Source: JBDTSW01 sp963782605
Lineage (GTDB): Bacteria > Actinomycetota > Thermoleophilia > Solirubrobacterales > 70-9
Direction: 5' to 3'
NCBI GenBank assembly: GCA_963782605.1
Contig: CAWAKK010000007.1
Coordinates: 1 to 25,001 of the forward strand
Length of the DNA stretch: 25,001 nucleotides
The translations under genes were made by a program, and so were the position numbers. Of this stretch, positions 8,585 through 16,745 are shown piece after piece. A model generated the notes under the pieces. The model saw only the letters and a program-made list of their open reading frames with translations, had not been told where the DNA came from and did no database searches. The stretch's first letter is position 1, and each line of letters starts with the position of its first letter.

Positions 8585-10155
8585 CCCAGCTCCACCACCT
8601 GATCGAGCAGACCGCCGCCCGGCGAGGCGACTCGCCCGCCCTGACGTTCAAGGACACGACCCTCACCTATGCCGAGCTCCAGCGCGAGTGCGAGTCCTTC
8701 GCCGGCGCGCTGAACGCCATCGGGCTCGAGCGCGGCCAGCGGGTCGGGGTCTACCTCGACAAGCGCATCGAGACGGTGGTCTCGCTGTTCGGCGCCTCAG
8801 CCGCCGGAGGGGTGTTCGTGCCGGTCAACCCGCTCCTGCGCGCCCGGCAGGTCGCTCACATCCTCAACGACTGCGACGTACGGGTGCTCGTCACATCTTC
8901 GGAGCGTCTCAAGCTGCTCGAGGAGGAGCTCGAGACCTGCGGGTCGGTTACCCACGTGATCGTGACCGGCGGAGAGCCGGGCCCCGCCGGCCGACACCCG
9001 TACGAAATCCTGGCCTGGGAGGACGTGTGCGACGCGTCCCCCGAGATCCCCAACGAGCGGGCGGACATAGACGCCGACATGGCGGCCATCCTGTACACGT
9101 CGGGCAGCACGGGCAAGCCCAAGGGGGTGGTGCTCTCCCATCGCAACCTGCTCGTCGGCGCCGAGAGCGTGAGCGAGTACCTCGAGAACAACGAGGAGGA
9201 CTGCATCCTCGCCGTTCTCCCACTGAGCTTCGACGCCGGCTTCAGCCAGCTGACAACCGGGTTCTGGGCCGGGGCCCACGTGGTGCTCATGAACTATTTG
9301 GTGCCCGGAGACGTGATCCGGCTCTGCGCGCAACACCGAGTGACCGGGCTCACCTGTGTGCCGCCCCTCTGGATACAGCTCGCCGATCAAGCCTGGCCGC
9401 CCGAGGCGAGCGCCAGGCTGCGCTATTTCGCCAACACCGGCGGGCGCATGCCCAGGTCAACACTGCAGAGGCTCCGCTCGACGTTTCCCAACGCCAAGCC
9501 CTATCTCATGTACGGCCTCACCGAGGCCTTCCGCTCCACCTATCTCCATCCCTCCGAGGTGGATAGCCGGCTCGACTCGATCGGCAAGGCGATTCCCAAT
9601 GCGGAAATTCTCGTCGTGCGTCCCGACGGATCGCGCTGCGACCCGGGCGAGCAGGGCGAGCTGGTTCACCGCGGAGCGCTTGTGGCCATGGGCTATTGGA
9701 ATGACCCGGAACGAACTGCCGAGCGGTTCAAGCCGGCGCCTGGGCGTGACTACGGACTAGGCGACTCGGAGCTCGCCGTGTGGTCGGGCGACCTCGTGGT
9801 GGCCGACGAAGACGGCTTCCTCTACTTCGTCAGCCGCAACGACGAGATGATCAAGACCTCCGGCTACCGCGTGAGCCCGACCGAGATCGAAGAGGTCGTC
9901 TACGACACCGGCCTTGTCGGCGGCGCGGTAGCACTGGGCTTGGACGACCCGGCGCTGGGCCAGTGCATCGTGCTGGTGGTCAGCCCGGCCAGCGGCAACG
10001 GGCTCACGCCGGAGCTGCTGCTGACTCGGCTGCGGCGCGAATTGCCGATGTACATGGTTCCCAAGGAGGTCATGGTGCGCCCCACCCTCCCCCGCTCTCC
10101 CAACGACAAGTTCGACCGCAACCTGCTCCGCCAGGAGCTCACCACCGGCTCGTGA
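8578..10155 (+). CDS. AMP-forming acyl/aminoacyl ligase of the exosortase-A-associated type
   Basis: GTG 8578 overlaps the previous stop and gives 525 residues; GTG 8569 is an alternative. It is an ANL-superfamily adenylation enzyme: the phosphate loop YTSGSTGKPKG (~173-183), LPLSFDAGFSQL, YGLTEAFRSTYLHP as the A5-like motif, WSGDLVVADEDGFLYFVSRNDEMIKTSGYRV (A7-A8 hinge, ~405-428; split here as WSGDL..DEDG and NDEMIKTSGYRV) and PNDKFDR with the C-terminal catalytic Lys near 511. It should activate a carboxylic or amino acid as its adenylate and load it onto a thiol. With the PLP decarboxylase and acyl carrier protein just downstream it matches the trio defined around exosortase A (TIGR03098-type ligase). 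The substrate cannot be read from sequence alone. Confidence 0.85.
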   Translation: MVTQLHHLIEQTAARRGDSPALTFKDTTLTYAELQRECESFAGALNAIGLERGQRVGVYLDKRIETVVSLFGASAAGGVFVPVNPLLRARQVAHILNDCDVRVLVTSSERLKLLEEELETCGSVTHVIVTGGEPGPAGRHPYEILAWEDVCDASPEIPNERADIDADMAAILYTSGSTGKPKGVVLSHRNLLVGAESVSEYLENNEEDCILAVLPLSFDAGFSQLTTGFWAGAHVVLMNYLVPGDVIRLCAQHRVTGLTCVPPLWIQLADQAWPPEASARLRYFANTGGRMPRSTLQRLRSTFPNAKPYLMYGLTEAFRSTYLHPSEVDSRLDSIGKAIPNAEILVVRPDGSRCDPGEQGELVHRGALVAMGYWNDPERTAERFKPAPGRDYGLGDSELAVWSGDLVVADEDGFLYFVSRNDEMIKTSGYRVSPTEIEEVVYDTGLVGGAVALGLDDPALGQCIVLVVSPASGNGLTPELLLTRLRRELPMYMVPKEVMVRPTLPRSPNDKFDRNLLRQELTTGS

Positions 10156-11369
10156 GCCCCGTTGCTGCCGCCGAGCGCGAGACCGCCTGCATGAGCATTG
10201 GAGGAGTGGCGCTCGACCGCCTCGCAGAGCGAGCCGGGGGCACCCCATTCTTCGCCTACGACCGCACACTTCTCTCCGAGCGCGTCGCGTTGCTGCGGGC
10301 CACCATGCCCGCCGGGATCGATCTCAGCTATGCCGTGAAGGCAAACCCGATGCCGGCGGTCGTGCAGCACCTGAGCGGTCTCGTGGACTCTTTCGACGTC
10401 GCCTCGGCCGGTGAGATGCGCACGGCGCTCGACACTCCGATGCCGGCTGAACGAGTGAGCTTCGCGGGGCCGGGCAAGACCCCGGCCGAGCTGACACAAG
10501 CGGTGGCCGCCGGCGTGACCATCGAGATGGAGTCGGAAACCGAAGTCGGCCGCGTCGTGGCCATCGGGGAGCGCCTCGGCATCCGCCCGCGCGTGGTTGT
10601 GCGCGTGAACCCCGACTTCCAGGTCAAGGGCTCGGGCATGCGCCTAGGCGGGGGACCACAGCAGTTCGGGGTCGACTCCGAAATGGTGCCGGACCTGCTT
10701 CGAACGCTAGCCCATGCCGACGTCGAGTTCCTCGGCTTTCATGTCTTTGCGGGATCGCAAAACCTGAACGCCGACATCCTGTGCGAGGCACAGCGCAAGA
10801 CCGTCGAATTGGCGGTTCGCCTCGCCGAGGAAACGCCGCAGGCAATCCAGTACCTCAACATCGGCGGCGGCTTTGGCATCCCGTATTTCGAACGCGATGG
10901 GGAGCTCGACCTGCCGGTTGTGTGCGAGCACCTCGACGGGCTGCTGTCAGGAACCATCCGTCCCAACCTGCCGGAGGCGCGCGTAGTAGTCGAGTTGGGG
11001 CGCTACATCGTCGGCGAATGCGGCTTCTATGTGACCCGCGTTGTCGACCGCAAGCAGTCCCGCGGCAAGACCTTTCTGGTGGTCGACGGCGGCCTGCATC
11101 ACCAGCTGGCCGCCTCTGGAAACTTCGGCCAGGTGATCCGCCGAAACTACCGGCTCGCGATAGGCAACCGCATCCACGACGACCCGGTAGACGTGGTCAA
11201 CGTTGTTGGATGCCTGTGCACCCCACTCGATCTGCTGGGCGACGACGTGAGGCTGCCGGCGTGCGATATCGGCGATCTGGTGGTCGTCTTTCAGGCTGGC
11301 GCCTACGGGCTCACGGCGAGCCCCACCGCCTTCCTGGGCCATCCTGCGCCGATCGAGATGCTGGTCTGA
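10152..11369 (+). CDS. PLP-dependent decarboxylase, exosortase-A-associated type (Orn/DAP/Arg decarboxylase fold III)
   Basis: GTG 10152 overlaps the ligase stop (GTGA) and gives 405 residues; ATG 10191 is the alternative. The alanine-racemase-like barrel has the PLP lysine in SYAVKANPMP (K63). It then shows DSFDVASAGEM, FAGPGKT, RVNPDFQVKGSGMRLGG, FHVFAGSQN, the phosphate-binding IGGGFGIPY, ELGRYIVGECGFY and the dimer-partner cysteine segment GCLCTPLDLL. Known relatives decarboxylate ornithine, arginine, lysine or diaminopimelate. In the exosortase-linked subgroup (TIGR03099-type) the substrate is undefined and may be an acid held on the adjacent carrier protein. It is coupled to the ligase and followed at 15 bp by the carrier. 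Confidence 0.85.
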   Translation: MSPVAAAERETACMSIGGVALDRLAERAGGTPFFAYDRTLLSERVALLRATMPAGIDLSYAVKANPMPAVVQHLSGLVDSFDVASAGEMRTALDTPMPAERVSFAGPGKTPAELTQAVAAGVTIEMESETEVGRVVAIGERLGIRPRVVVRVNPDFQVKGSGMRLGGGPQQFGVDSEMVPDLLRTLAHADVEFLGFHVFAGSQNLNADILCEAQRKTVELAVRLAEETPQAIQYLNIGGGFGIPYFERDGELDLPVVCEHLDGLLSGTIRPNLPEARVVVELGRYIVGECGFYVTRVVDRKQSRGKTFLVVDGGLHHQLAASGNFGQVIRRNYRLAIGNRIHDDPVDVVNVVGCLCTPLDLLGDDVRLPACDIGDLVVVFQAGAYGLTASPTAFLGHPAPIEMLV

Positions 11370-11371
11370 CC

Positions 11372-11376
11372 AAGGA
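11372..11376 (+). promoter_or_regulatory. Ribosome binding site of the acyl carrier protein gene
   Basis: AAGGA lies 8 nt before ATG 11385. It is one of the few clear Shine-Dalgarno sites in an operon otherwise joined by overlapping stop/start codons, and may allow extra carrier-protein synthesis relative to the enzymes. Confidence 0.55.
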
Positions 11377-11384
11377 ACCAAGAG

Positions 11385-11648
11385 ATGAACCCTGACTCCA
11401 CAATTTCCCTCGACGACGTGAAGGCGGTGCTGGTAACCACCCTTGGCGTCGAGGACCGGGCCGCTGACATCCAAGCCTCCACCCCTCTCTTCGGCCAGCT
11501 TCCGGAGCTCGACTCGATGGCCGTCGTGGAGCTCGTCTATGCGCTCGAAGATCGCTTCGCGATCACGATCGAGGGCGAAGAAATCACGGCCGAGGTGTTC
11601 GAGACGCTCGGTAGCCTGGCGACGCTCGTGGCCGCCAAGACGGGCTGA
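11385..11648 (+). CDS. Acyl carrier protein
   Basis: The 87-residue acidic helical protein has the phosphopantetheine attachment motif ELDSMAVVEL, with the modified serine at residue 44 and the usual hydrophobic residues after it. It would be charged by a phosphopantetheinyl transferase encoded elsewhere, then loaded by the ligase two genes upstream. Placement directly after the ligase and decarboxylase is the diagnostic order of the exosortase-A-associated carrier module and also recalls the DltA-DltC logic of teichoic-acid alanylation. Length is normal for a stand-alone carrier. The next start lies 4 bp downstream. Confidence 0.9.
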   Translation: MNPDSTISLDDVKAVLVTTLGVEDRAADIQASTPLFGQLPELDSMAVVELVYALEDRFAITIEGEEITAEVFETLGSLATLVAAKTG

Positions 11649-11652
11649 CGTC

Positions 11653-12426
11653 ATGGACTTCGGCGTACGGCTACGAAAGCTGTCGGAAATGAAGGCGGGC
11701 GTGGCCGTCTGCCTGGTCATCGCCCTGATTGCGGCCGTGTGGAGCCTCGAGAGGGTCAGTCTTCTGCCGCCGAAGCTCACGCCTCGCTCGCTCGAGATGG
11801 CCACGGCATCAACCCATGCCGTGGTGGATACGCCGCGCTCCACGCTGCTCGACCTCCGTCAGGACACCTACGAGCTCGAAGGGCTGACCAAGCGTGCCGT
11901 GCTTCTGGGGAACGTGATCGCCAACGGCCCGGTCAAGGAATCGATCGCGCGCCGGGTGGGCATTCCGGTGACCGTTCTACGCGTTGACGCTCCGCTCACT
12001 GCGAGGCAGCCACGGGCGAGGGTCGAGGCCGGGAACGAGAGGAAGGCGAGCGACATCTTGAAATCCAACGACCAGTACCGCCTGAACATCCAGGCCAACC
12101 CGACCGCGCCCATGCTCGACATCTACGCCCAGACGCCGACCGCGAGAAGCGCCGAGGCTCTGGCTAACGCGGCCGTGAAAAGCCTGCAGGACCACCTCGC
12201 CGACCTGGCCCGGACCCAGAATACCCCGGAGACGCAACAGATCAGGCTCGTGCAGCTGGGCACCGCGCGCGGAACGGTGATCAACGAAGGAGTTCGTTGG
12301 CAAGTCGCGTTCCTCGCGTTCCTTCTTACGTTCGCGTTTGGCTGCGCGACGTTGGTCTTTCTCTCGCGCGTTTCCAAAGGCTGGCGTCTCGAGTCGCTGT
12401 CCGAGCGCGCAGCGGCCAGCAGCTGA
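11653..12426 (+). CDS. Short Wzz-like membrane protein (paralogue 2 of 4)
   Basis: The 257-residue protein starts at ATG 11653, 4 bp after the carrier gene. One membrane helix lies at ~14-31 (KAGVAVCLVIALIAAVW) and another at ~217-238, flanking an extracytoplasmic domain. Signature blocks are STHAVVDTPRSTLL (53-66), TKRAVLLGNVIANGPVKESI (79-98), MLDIYAQTPTARSAEALANA (154-173) and RLVQLGTARGTVIN (198-211). The topology and the ANA helix before the second membrane segment fit Wzz/YveK polysaccharide co-polymerases, which control chain length through oligomeric rings. It has no kinase domain, and the C-terminal cytoplasmic tail is short (~19 residues) without a tyrosine cluster. It is the best-preserved stand-alone copy in the window. 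Confidence 0.8.
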   Translation: MDFGVRLRKLSEMKAGVAVCLVIALIAAVWSLERVSLLPPKLTPRSLEMATASTHAVVDTPRSTLLDLRQDTYELEGLTKRAVLLGNVIANGPVKESIARRVGIPVTVLRVDAPLTARQPRARVEAGNERKASDILKSNDQYRLNIQANPTAPMLDIYAQTPTARSAEALANAAVKSLQDHLADLARTQNTPETQQIRLVQLGTARGTVINEGVRWQVAFLAFLLTFAFGCATLVFLSRVSKGWRLESLSERAAASS

Positions 12427-12438
12427 TCGGATCAGGCC

Positions 12439-13152
12439 GTGGAGCTTGGTGCCATCCTGCGCTCGCTCTCCCGGCGGCCGATTCTGGTCGCGATCGGCGC
12501 CGTGGTGGCGATCGCAGTCGGCGTATTGGCGGCCGGCGGACCCACCCAGAAGAGCGGCACCGCGTCCGCCCGTCTCGTACTGGATACCGCGAAGTCACAG
12601 CTAATCAATCAGGCTCCCATCGGGGGCGAGACGCTGACGTGGCGCACCGTGCTGCTCGCGGACCTCGCCGGCAGCATCCCGCTGACGGACCGTATCGCGG
12701 GCGAGGTCGGCATTCGGAGCAGCGAGCTCGTCGTAGTCCAATCCGAGTTGAGCGCTCCGGCGATGCCCGCCGCGCTTCCCACCCGCGCGGCGACTGTGGC
12801 GGGCGTGACCTCAGAGAAGTATGTGTTGACGGTGGGTCTCGACCCGCTGCTTCCGATCATCTCGCTCAAGGCCGAGGCGCCCGACCGCGGTGCAGCGGTC
12901 CGCCTGGTCGAGGCAGCCATGGGTGCGCTGAAGGACGCCGGGCGCTCAACACGCACGACGGCCCAGCTTCAGGGCCTGACCGTCGATAGTGTCGGCCCGG
13001 TGCGCTCCAAGGAGATCGTCGACAAGCCCCAGCCGCTCTTGGGAGTCGCCCTCGCCCTGGCTCTGTTCGGACTGTGGTCCGCAGGCTTGGCATTCTTTCC
13101 GCGCCTGCTGAGCGCTTGGCGTCGCATCGGCCGACGGCCTCAGCCGGCGTAG
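12439..13152 (+). CDS. Divergent short Wzz-like membrane protein (paralogue 3 of 4)
   Basis: The 237-residue protein starts at GTG 12439, 12 bp after the previous stop. A first membrane helix (ILVAIGAVVAIAVGVLAAG, ~15-33) and a second (PLLGVALALALFGLWSAGLAFF, ~199-220) bracket the outer domain. It keeps the frame of the family signature in altered form, SARLVLDTAKSQLI (43-56), with Ala replacing Pro after VDT/LDT. It also keeps WRTVLLADLAGSIPLTDRIA and ISLKAEAPDRGAAVRLVEAA (141-160). The segment KEIVDKPQP just before the second helix resembles the Pro-rich stretch typical of Wzz proteins. It ends the plus-strand operon and is convergent with the Wzz-ligase fusion, only 7 bp away. Confidence 0.75.
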   Translation: MELGAILRSLSRRPILVAIGAVVAIAVGVLAAGGPTQKSGTASARLVLDTAKSQLINQAPIGGETLTWRTVLLADLAGSIPLTDRIAGEVGIRSSELVVVQSELSAPAMPAALPTRAATVAGVTSEKYVLTVGLDPLLPIISLKAEAPDRGAAVRLVEAAMGALKDAGRSTRTTAQLQGLTVDSVGPVRSKEIVDKPQPLLGVALALALFGLWSAGLAFFPRLLSAWRRIGRRPQPA

Positions 13153-13159
13153 GCCGGGC

Positions 13160-15346
13160 TCAGCGAGCGGTCCGCGCGTGATGCCCGGCCCGCAGGCGAC
13201 CGGCGGATGGTCGGCGCACCCGCCCCTCCTCGTGTGGGCCAGGCGCAACGGCCGGCGGGGCGGCCGCTGCCTGGTTCTCCTCCTGCTCGTCGCGCGAAGC
13301 GACGACCGCAGCCACCAGACCGGCCGTGTAGAGAAAGATCAAGACGGCGTGCGGAAACGAGAGCACGTCGAACAGCGCGCCGAGAACGAGGAAGGCCGCG
13401 GCGGCGGCAGCTCCCACCAACGCCAACGGCGCCGACCGCGGATCGCGCCCGGCAATCGTCCTTCGTGCGCTGAGGATCACGGACAGGCACATGAGCAGGA
13501 AGGCGACCAGGCCTATCACGCCCATCTCGACCGTCCGGTGGAGAATCTCGGAGTCGAGGATCCGGTAGGTCTCGTGGTTGTAGCTCCCCCAACCGCGACC
13601 GAATATCAGATGGGTCCAGACGTCCGGACGCACGGCGTCGTAGTCGGACGCGCGATCGCTGACCGTCGGCACGTCGAGCCGGTCAGGTCGCACGAACTGG
13701 TCCAAGGTCGACTTCAGTGCGCCAGGCGAGAGGAAGCTGACGAGCACCACAAGCAACATGCCGAGGGGAGCCAGCTTCAGCAGCTCTCGCCGCCGGAAGT
13801 ACGCAAGCGTCAGGACCACGGCGATCGGCGCCAGCACTGCGCTCTTGCGATAGGTCGCGAAGGTGGCCGCAATCAGCGCGCAGGCGGCCAGCCCGTAGAG
13901 AATGCGCCCGCGCCACTCCTTGGAGTGCAAGAGTCCCACCAGAGCGATCGGGAGGGCCATCGCGAGCATCGCTACGGCCTCCAAGGGCGTCTCGGCCGGA
14001 CCCTGGACGACGCGGCGCCCGATGCCGTCAAGTTCTGTCGCGTCGAACTCGGTCACCTCGAACAATCCCGGCAGGATCTTGCTCGACCATTCGTAGAACA
14101 GATTGTGCTCGAAGCGATACTCGAAGATGATGCCCATGGCGCAGATCGCGGCGAGTATCAACGTGTAGTTCAAGAACGCCGGGATCTCGCTGCGCCGGAG
14201 GCCACTGGCGGCGATCACGAATAACGAAACGAACGAGACAAGCAGCGGAAGCTTCTTGAAGGCCAGGTCGAGCTCGAGCGTCTGGCTGAGGTATCCGGCG
14301 TCGAGTACGACGCTCAGGAAGGCGCAAGCCACGAACAGGCCGATGGCGGCATGTATCCAGGTCAAGCGGATAGTCGGAGCGCCACGGCCTCCTGCGGCGA
14401 AGGCGAGGACCCATGCGCCCGCCACGAAGGGCAGCACGAGCCGGTCGAGCGTGAGGTCGATCGGAAGCGACGCGTTCAGTTCGATCGCATTGAACGGAAC
14501 CAGCCAGAGAACCGCCACGAAGACGGCCAGTGCCCAGGGCAGCACCCGCGTGGTGTTCGGCCAGTCGTCGGCGCTTTCGGGACCCTGAGGCGGGGCCGCG
14601 AGTCGCGGCGCGCCGCCTGACACGGTGTTGATAGCCAGCCAGATGAGGAGCAGCACGCTGGAGGCGAGCATGAACCCGACGGAAAAAGCGAGAACGCCAA
14701 CCGCCAGCGGGGCACGGCCGTTTACTGTGCTTCCGCGCGCGTCGCCCAGCTGTCGAAGGGCCAGCGGCTCTCTTGAAAGCTGCTGATCAGCCGCCAGGTC
14801 GCGGATGTACGCCTGCAGCCCCGGTACCGCAGCGTTCGCGAGGCGCTTTGCCTCCTCGGCGGACGGGGCCCGGGTGTAGACGTCTATAACCGGGGATGTC
14901 GGCCTGGCCTGCACCTCGATGCCGTAGCGCAGGTTGGACCGCGCGATGTCCGCGGCCCGTTGCTCGCTTCCGGGTTGCAAGAGAGCCTCGGGCACCGATG
15001 TGGTGATGCGAGCGGAGCCTCCGACCGACCCCGGGGGCAGTCCCACGCGTACAGCGATGCCGTCGAGGACCTGAGGGCTGACCATCACCCGCCCGAGCAG
15101 TTCCGCATGCTTGATCAGCGTTTGGTGGTCTTGCTCTAGCGCACGCCGGTGCAAGATCGATGGGGACGGCGTGTCGACCAGCACGTGGGTCTGCGCGGCG
15201 GCGACCCCTATTGTGCTCGACTTGAGCTTCGGTGGGAACAGGCCAAGCGTCCCGGTCGCCAGGCCGGCGCACACGAGGCCCACCAGGACGCTGACAGCGA
15301 CGCCGCCGATCAGCAAAGTCCTGCGTGCGAAGGGAAGCCTCGTCAT
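13160..15346 (-). CDS. Fusion of a Wzz-like domain to an O-antigen ligase/polymerase (Wzy_C type)
   Basis: The 728-residue protein starts at ATG 15346. Residues 1-240 are a complete Wzz-like unit: helix ~11-33, AAQTHVLVDTPSPSIL (50-65), KHAELLGRVM, VIDVYTRAPSAEEAKRLANA (153-172), RQLGDARGSTVN and helix ~212-238. After a short linker, residues ~267-685 contain about ten membrane helices. Within these are YRKSAVLAPIAVV (499-511) and a large loop at ~541-605 with SDRASDYDAVRPDVWTHLIF and GRGWGSYNHETYR, as in the Wzy_C family of O-antigen ligases and polymerases. The enzyme would polymerise or transfer undecaprenyl-linked glycan at the outer membrane face. Joining length control and polymerase in one chain is unusual. 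The tail (~686-728) is Pro/Ala/Arg-rich. Confidence 0.85.
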   Translation of the reverse strand: MTRLPFARRTLLIGGVAVSVLVGLVCAGLATGTLGLFPPKLKSSTIGVAAAQTHVLVDTPSPSILHRRALEQDHQTLIKHAELLGRVMVSPQVLDGIAVRVGLPPGSVGGSARITTSVPEALLQPGSEQRAADIARSNLRYGIEVQARPTSPVIDVYTRAPSAEEAKRLANAAVPGLQAYIRDLAADQQLSREPLALRQLGDARGSTVNGRAPLAVGVLAFSVGFMLASSVLLLIWLAINTVSGGAPRLAAPPQGPESADDWPNTTRVLPWALAVFVAVLWLVPFNAIELNASLPIDLTLDRLVLPFVAGAWVLAFAAGGRGAPTIRLTWIHAAIGLFVACAFLSVVLDAGYLSQTLELDLAFKKLPLLVSFVSLFVIAASGLRRSEIPAFLNYTLILAAICAMGIIFEYRFEHNLFYEWSSKILPGLFEVTEFDATELDGIGRRVVQGPAETPLEAVAMLAMALPIALVGLLHSKEWRGRILYGLAACALIAATFATYRKSAVLAPIAVVLTLAYFRRRELLKLAPLGMLLVVLVSFLSPGALKSTLDQFVRPDRLDVPTVSDRASDYDAVRPDVWTHLIFGRGWGSYNHETYRILDSEILHRTVEMGVIGLVAFLLMCLSVILSARRTIAGRDPRSAPLALVGAAAAAAFLVLGALFDVLSFPHAVLIFLYTAGLVAAVVASRDEQEENQAAAAPPAVAPGPHEEGRVRRPSAGRLRAGHHARTAR

Positions 15347-15363
15347 CTGTTCAAATCAACGTC

Positions 15364-15424
15364 GCCGGCGACCCCGGACTTCCTAGCCGGCGACCCCGGA
15401 CTTCCTAGCCGGCGAGCCCGGACG
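15364..15424. repeat. 22-bp tandem direct repeat, two exact copies and a partial third
   Basis: Exact units occupy 15364-15385 and 15386-15407. A degenerate partial copy runs 15408-15424, with one C-to-G change. The unit begins GCCGGCGACCCCGG and ends ACTTCCTA. The array fills most of the 100-bp gap between the epimerase stop and the start of the Wzz-ligase fusion, so it would lie in the leader or spacer between two co-directional genes. It has no conserved spacer and too few copies to be CRISPR. Confidence 0.85.
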
Positions 15425-15446
15425 AATGCGCTCCGGGTAGCGTCGG

Positions 15447-16575
15447 TTAGAGCACGGCGCCGAAGCGCTGTATGCGGGGCTCCAGCTCGTGCATCAGCTC
15501 GAGCCAGCGAATGTTGTAGTAGCGCGGATCGGTGAGGCTGGAGCGGTCGGACAGGTCGATCTCGGCCAGCATCTCCGAGACCGCCTCCACCACTGAGCGA
15601 CACGGCGAGAACCCGAGCGTGTGGCTCAGCTTCGCGTTGGAGCACTCGTAGTCTCGGTTGAGCCGCGGCGCGGGTGTCTCCTCGAGACGGACCGTGCGCC
15701 CGAGCAGCTGGACGGAGCCGGCCACCAGCATCGCCAATTCGCGGATCTGGTAGTTCGAGTGCAGGACGTTGAACACCTCGCCCTGCACCACGTCGGCCGG
15801 AGCCTCGAAGGCAGCGATCATCGCGTCGGAGACGTCCCTCACGTCGACGAGTGGCCGCCACATCCAGCCGCCCCCGTGCAGCAGCAGGCGCTCTTGGAGA
15901 AGGGCGTCCTTCACGAAGGTGTTGACAACCAGGTCGTAGCGCATCCGCGGGCTGAACCCGTACACGGTCCCGTTGCGCAGGATCACCGGACAGAGGCCCT
16001 TGTCGATCAGACCGAGCAGCGCCTCCTCGCCGTAGCGCTTGGAGGTCGCGTAGGCCCCACGCGGGGTTATCGCCGCGCTCTCGTCATGCATTCCGGCCGG
16101 GAGGCCGTCGTACAGCGAGCAAGAGGACGCGAATACGATCCGCTCGATCCCGCGCTCGACGCACGCGTTGCCTAGGGCCTCGGTGGCTACCGCGTTCATC
16201 TGCCAGTTCGCGTCCGGGTCGTACTCCGCGGTCGGATCGTTCGACAACCCGCGCGAGATGAATCACGCCATCGACGCCGTCCAGCGCCGAGCCGGGAATG
16301 TCCCGGACGTCCGCAACCTCGACGTCGATGCGGCCCGCGTAGGCCTCGAGCGGTCCCTCACCCCAGTACAGGCGGTCAAGCAGGCGAACGTTGTAGCCCC
16401 TCTCGAGCAGCCGGCCGGTGAGCACCGTGCCGATGTAGCCCGCTCCTCCGGTGATCAGGACCGTGAGCCCCTTCTGCGGTGGATTCGGCGCGAGGCCGTT
16501 CGTGCGGCCATGCTCGCGTTGCGGAAACTGGCCCCCGCGGGCGCCGCTTCCGTTGCCGTTCGAGGCCGTCGTCAC
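15447..16575 (-). pseudogene. NAD-dependent nucleotide-sugar epimerase/dehydratase with one frameshift
   Basis: The start is taken as GTG 16575, because AAGGAG sits 9 nt upstream (16585-16590 on the complement); GTG 16593 would place that site inside the gene. The first ~35 residues are a Gly/Asn/Arg-rich tail, followed by the Rossmann motif TVLITGGAGYIGTVLTGRLL. The frame breaks near 16235: GVDGVIHLA leads into SNDPTAEYDPDANWQMN after one missing base. The rest has FASSCSLYDG, the catalytic YATSK and RPLVDVRDVSDAMIAAF. It is an extended short-chain dehydrogenase of ~375 residues that should modify an NDP-sugar for this polysaccharide; the exact sugar is not predictable. The C-terminus is 100 bp upstream of the Wzz-ligase fusion, on the same strand. 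Confidence 0.8.
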
Positions 16576-16745
16576 GTTCGTAAACTCCTTCACCGTTGGC
16601 TGCCCGCGCGAGCGCGTGCGATGTCCCTACATCAACGGGGCCTGAATGCGCTTTCTTGCTCGCCCCGGCCGGCGCGAAACGCAAGCCCGGGCACGGTCGG
16701 GCCGTTGACTGGGCCGGATCGAAGAACGATGAGACAGGAGGCGAC
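16576..16745. promoter_or_regulatory. Divergent intergenic region (epimerase / rmlC)
   Basis: This 170-bp region separates GTG 16575 (-) and ATG 16746 (+). It contains the AAGGAG ribosome site of the epimerase (16585-16590, complement) and the AGGAGG of rmlC (16736-16741). Promoters for both directions are expected here, but no well-placed hexamer pair is convincing. Confidence 0.4.
16736..16741 (+). promoter_or_regulatory. Strong ribosome binding site of rmlC
   Basis: A perfect AGGAGG stands 4 nt before ATG 16746 and fixes that start. The spacing is slightly short. Confidence 0.7.

Noticed and set aside
10947..11843. 298-codon minus-strand open frame across decarboxylase, carrier and Wzz-like genes
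   Set aside because: It runs antisense to three genes with strong motifs and shows no family signature.
13178..14224. Long plus-strand open frame (348 codons)
   Set aside because: It is antisense to the membrane helices of the Wzz-ligase fusion; the Gln/Arg/His-rich composition is typical of a shadow frame.
15364..15424. Tandem repeat as a CRISPR array
   Set aside because: The units abut with no spacers, there are under three copies, and no cas gene is present.
16705..16733. TTGACT with a 17-nt spacer and GATGAG as a possible rmlC promoter
   Set aside because: The -10 hexamer is poor, and the predicted transcript start would fall at or beyond the AGGAGG ribosome site.
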